The position numbers and the translations under genes are program-made. DNA of 64,000 nucleotides from Corynebacterium fournieri. GTDB taxonomy: Bacteria; Actinomycetota; Actinomycetes; Mycobacteriales; Mycobacteriaceae. The stretch spans positions 868,001-932,000 of the forward strand of contig NZ_CP047210.1 of the NCBI RefSeq assembly GCF_030408775.1, in the 5' to 3' direction. Positions 61,638-64,000 of this stretch are shown here, in pieces. Under the pieces are notes generated by a model. The model worked only from the letters and a program-made list of their open reading frames with translations. It was not told the DNA's origin and searched no databases. Every line of letters starts with the position of its first letter. Positions within the stretch are counted from its first letter, which is position 1.

Positions 61638-61937
61638 GGTTGCTCCTAAAACTGTTTGTTGATATGTCACTCAAATGACGAGGACGACGTTATTGCAAGG
61701 TGGGTGACGCGTCAACAGTGTGCAGGTGCAGTTGCTTATCGACGCACTAAAGTCCCCGCCAGCCCCCAGAAAAACAAAATCTCGAGACACCGCTGCGACG
61801 ATGTCTCGAGACGAAAGGGGCTTTCACGAAACCTCCTGACCAGTTATATCAGGTCCACGGCTACATTCCGGTTACACCGGGTTCCGCCTCCGGTTACACG
61901 ACAGGAGTCAATTACATATCGTGAGCAGGAGCACTCC
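61638..61937. other. Intergenic region with direct repeats and no gene
   Basis: I see no convincing coding sequence. It contains CCGGTTACAC twice (61868-61877, 61890-61899, 22 bp apart) and the hairpin annotated at 61780. The right part is beyond the end of the gene remnant that starts at 61938. Confidence 0.5.
61780..61811 (-). terminator. Hairpin with minus-strand T tract
   Basis: TCTCGAGACA and TGTCTCGAGA form a perfect 10-bp stem with a 12-nt loop. On the minus strand it is followed by TTTTGTTTTT, so it would terminate transcription from the remnant to its right. Confidence 0.7.
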
Positions 61938-62500
61938 TTAGAACGGGAAGTCAGGAAATTCCGTTTCCGACTCTTCTTGTCTCTCGGCAAGTTCCACATT
62001 CCAGCGTGCCCGCTCGACAAGTTCGTCAAAGGTAAGCACCTCCGGTGACTTAAGGTTCGAGCGGAAACTTTCAAAGCTACGGAACTTCGCGTCAATTCGG
62101 TTTCCTTGCGAGCTGCACAAGTCGCTCATGGAGCCGATCACCAGAAACGAGCGCGGCTCGACCAAGTAGGCACCGTCGCCGGTGTCGCCTCCCTCGCTGT
62201 CCCTCTCGGCAATCCATCCGGTAAGGCTCTCCTTTGCGGCGCGAACCGTCGTCGAACCCCGAGGTGTCCCCGCTTGCAAACGGGAATCGAGTCGAGGCTG
62301 CGGATGAGATAGATAAGTTTGTTTGAGCCTTCCCGGTTCAAGGCGATGAGGCCATCGGTTTTTGTCCCGTTCGGGTCATTGATTGGGGCCTGAAAACCGA
62401 TCTCGCGAACTACGCCAGGCTCGTGCGCAACTCGAATCTCGAGCTGGCGACGCTGTTTTCGCAACTTTGCCGGAATCTCTGCCATCTCTGCTACTTCCAC
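61938..62500 (-). pseudogene. Remnants resembling a Shedu/DUF4263 nuclease, split between frames
   Basis: Two minus-strand fragments make up a damaged gene. The promoter-proximal one (62500 downward) reads LRKQRRQLEIRVAHEPGV... NGTKTDGLIAL, and the distal one (62279-61938) contains PRSFLVIGSMSDL, FRSFESFRSNLKSPEVLTFDELVERARWNVE. The latter resembles the C-terminus of Shedu (SduA, DUF4263) anti-phage proteins: an expected VVIGS strand, RxFxxxRRNL and LTFDEL-ERAK. The catalytic E-x-K core is not visible, so an internal deletion plus frameshift is likely. The family call is moderately uncertain. Confidence 0.4.
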
Positions 62501-62564
62501 TGTCTCTTGAGCAGCACACGCAGCTCCACCACTACCCGGAACTTGATCAGTTCAGTACTTGCTG

Positions 62565-62570
62565 TATAGT
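62565..62570 (+). promoter_or_regulatory. -10 box and operator region of cmtR
   Basis: TATAGT is 7 nt before the ATG, with TTGATC as a -35 16 bp upstream (62543-62548). GTTCAGT is repeated at 62550-62556 and 62569-62575, flanking or overlapping the -10, a natural place for an autorepressor to bind. Confidence 0.55.
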
Positions 62571-62577
62571 TCAGTGC

Positions 62578-62937
62578 ATGCTGACTATTGCTTCGCGCCT
62601 CGACGTGATGAACCGCCTGGGTCGTGCACTGGCCGACCCCACTCGATCCCGGATCATCCTAACCCTGCTCGACCATCCCGCTTACCCGGCGGAACTGTCC
62701 CGAGATCTGGACCTGACACGCTCGAACGTGTCCAACCACCTGGCATGCTTGCGCGATTGCGGGATTGTCGTCTCCGAGCCCGAGGGGCGTCGGACGCGAT
62801 ACGAGATCGCCGATCCGCACCTGGCGCAGGCGCTGACTACATTGGTCGATGCCACCTTGGCAGTAGACGTAGATGCCCCGTGCATCGATCCCGCCTGCTC
62901 GCTTCCCGGATGCTACGCAGCTGGGGAGGACGCATGA
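62578..62937 (+). CDS. cmtR: CmtR-type metal-sensing ArsR/SmtB repressor
   Basis: The 119-aa winged-helix repressor closely matches M. tuberculosis CmtR: LGRALADPTRSRIILTLLDHP, LDLTRSNVSNHLACLRDCG, TRYEIADPHLAQALT. The Cd/Pb ligands of CmtR are conserved in LACLRDCG (Cys-x3-Cys) and in DAPCIDP. An extra C-terminal Cys pair (CSLPGCYAAG) is present. It overlaps the cadD start as ATGA, so it should repress its own operon and de-repress on cadmium or lead. Confidence 0.92.
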   Translation: MLTIASRLDVMNRLGRALADPTRSRIILTLLDHPAYPAELSRDLDLTRSNVSNHLACLRDCGIVVSEPEGRRTRYEIADPHLAQALTTLVDATLAVDVDAPCIDPACSLPGCYAAGEDA

Positions 62938-63537
62938 TCCTCACCTCGGTCTTGCAGGCGATAGGCCTGTTCGCAGCTACCAACATCGACGACATCATCG
63001 TGCTCTCCCTCTTCTTCGCGCGAGGGGCAGGCCAGAGCGGCACCACCGCCCGTATTCTGGCCGGCCAGTACCTCGGATTTGCCGGCATCCTCGTCGCCGC
63101 GATCCTTGTGACCGCCGGCGCCGGAGCATTTCTGCCCCCGGCAGCCATCCCATACTTTGGTCTCATCCCGCTGGGCATCGGCCTCTGGGCCGCATGGCAG
63201 GCCTGGCGCGGAGACGATGACGACGATGACGACGAGGCCAAGATATCCGGCAAGAAGGTCGGCGTAGGGACAGTCGCAGGCGTCACTTTTGCCAATGGCG
63301 GCGACAACATCGGTGTCTACACCCCTGTATTCCTTAGCGTGGAACCTCTCGCAGTGGTCGCCTACTGCGTTATCTTCCTCGCGCTCGTTGCGGTCCTGGT
63401 GGCCCTGGCAAAGTTCGTCGCCACCCGCCCCCCCAATCGCGGAAGTGCTCGAACGCTGGGAGGACATCCTCTTTCCCATCGTTCTCATCGGCCTCGGCAT
63501 CGTGATCCTCGTCAGCGGCGGAGCCTTCGGGCTCTGA
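62934..63537 (+). pseudogene. cadD: CadD-type cadmium transporter, frameshifted at a C7 tract
   Basis: CadD is a small membrane transporter giving cadmium resistance. MILTSVLQAIGLFAATNIDDIIVLSLFFA starts at 62934. The reading runs to AKFVATRPP and then shifts at CCCCCCC (63428-63434); with six C it would continue IAEVLERWEDILFPIVLIGLGIVILV to a stop at 63537, giving 200 aa, close to the CadD length. The frame break could be an error in the sequence, a decayed gene or a slippage-prone phase switch. It forms an operon with cmtR. Confidence 0.8.
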
Positions 63538-63738
63538 CGTAGCGGCAGTGTTCCAAACGGCCCCGACCGGGCGCACCCCTCTCGGTTCAGACCCCAACAA
63601 CTACCCGCAGCCAGTCCTGCGTGATCGCAGCAACAAGACCGCCATGGAGCGCTGCAAAAACCGCGCCACCAGTTGAACGAAGCCACAGCCTTTGAGTGCA
63701 AGCGCCTCTACCGTTCATCTACTACAGCTGCGACGAAG
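63538..63738. other. Intergenic region, no gene recognised
   Basis: Between the cadD end and the following hairpin I see no supported gene. Short open frames exist but lack ribosome-binding sites and family resemblance. Confidence 0.45.
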
Positions 63739-63777
63739 AAAAATGACCCCTCCGAACGAGCGGAGTGGGTCATTTTT
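63739..63777. terminator. Strong bidirectional terminator
   Basis: AAAAATGACCC with CTCCG pairs with CGGAG(T)GGGTCATTTTT, 16 bp with one bulged base and a 6-nt loop (AACGAG). A run of A at the left and T at the right serves both strands. Confidence 0.9.
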
Positions 63778-63814
63778 TCGTTCGCGGCCGTTTTCCTTCG
63801 GCCAGCAGGAGGTT

Positions 63815-63955
63815 TCGTGAAAAGATTGGAACAGTTTCGTGAAAACCCCTGCACAAGTGGTGTCCCCGACAGTGTCTGGTTCGGTGACATCGTTCCGCAT
63901 GTCTCATGAGATCGTTCCGGTTTGTCCTGCGGGGATGTCTCACCACATCGTTCCG
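63815..63955. repeat. Repeat-bearing edge, possibly near a mobile element
   Basis: TTTCGTGAAAA occurs twice near 63820-63845. ATCGTTCCG occurs three times (63889-63897, 63911-63919, 63947-63955), within similar short contexts (GACATCGTTCC, GAGATCGTTCC, CACATCGTTCC). Such clusters are common at insertion-sequence ends. An ORF starts at 63935 (MSHHIVPVGK) but runs off the window after about 22 codons, so its nature is unknown. Confidence 0.35.
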
Positions 63956-64000
63956 GTGGGCAAGCAATGCGCCGGAAGTGCCCCACGACGGCAAAAAGCC

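Noticed and set aside
62383-62577. Upstream extension of cmtR in the same frame
   Set aside because: The extra residues resemble no ArsR protein and include the promoter; the CmtR start at 62578 aligns with the family and follows TATAGT by 7 nt.
63673-63994. Short ORFs at the right edge on both strands
   Set aside because: They run through the terminator hairpin or lack starts and family resemblance.

Overview
The window is high-GC actinobacterial DNA, most likely a Corynebacterium chromosome. The evidence is a large OdhA (fused E2-like and E1 domains), the aroP-dapD-dapE-LOG-folP2-gpgS-DivIVA-DUF3117 block, divergent glgA/glgC, the sigE-cseE-tatB-mrp block, and a putP/ldh/deaD complement. 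Gene order from dapD to odhA follows the order known in Corynebacterium glutamicum and, more loosely, Mycobacterium tuberculosis. About twenty start codons sit 6-9 nt after a TANNNT -10 hexamer, the arrangement expected for leaderless mRNAs, and this supports many of the start choices.

Layout. 1-6.9 kb: aromatic amino acid permease (cut by the left edge), a DapD-type succinyltransferase, dapE, LOG phosphoribohydrolase, folP2, gpgS, two small conserved proteins and an RlmA-like methyltransferase. 6.9-10.8 kb: glycogen/maltosyl metabolism, with a GH32-like protein that lacks its catalytic residues, glgA and glgC. 10.8-15.4 kb: O-methyltransferase, sigma-E with its anti-sigma factor, tatB, mrp, a stress membrane protein and a lipoprotein with a betaine-binding-type fold. 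15.4-23.8 kb: odhA, a fused heterodimer-type ABC exporter and an EcsC-like protein. 23.9-29.8 kb: carboxylesterase, two uncharacterised proteins, DJ-1/PfpI protein, MFS exporter and nucleoside hydrolase.

29.9-34.8 kb: a secreted Thr/Val-repeat protein, a structured leader followed by an ECF transporter operon (S-T-A, with a degenerate double ATPase), a small membrane protein and a lipoprotein. 34.8-42.6 kb: a visibly AT-richer accessory stretch with a PLD-helicase-DUF3427 protein plus Nudix hydrolase (possible defence pair), L-lactate dehydrogenase, a stand-alone hisD, and an amino-acid permease preceded by a short histidine-rich leader ORF and attenuator-like hairpins. 42.7-45.6 kb: three tandem paralogous proteins, two of them lipoproteins. 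45.7-51.4 kb: DEAD-box RNA helicase, secreted trypsin-like protease, membrane protein, secreted HNH nuclease and PutP.

51.6-59.4 kb: a DNA-maintenance run of SNF2 helicase, SWIM protein, SbcD-like nuclease and SbcC-like ATPase. 59.4-64 kb: MarR regulator, PspC protein, polysaccharide deacetylase, a frameshifted YceI gene, remnants resembling a Shedu defence nuclease, cmtR, and a cadD gene frameshifted at a C7 tract. The window ends in repeat-bearing DNA that may be the edge of a mobile element. I saw no rRNA, tRNA or CRISPR array.
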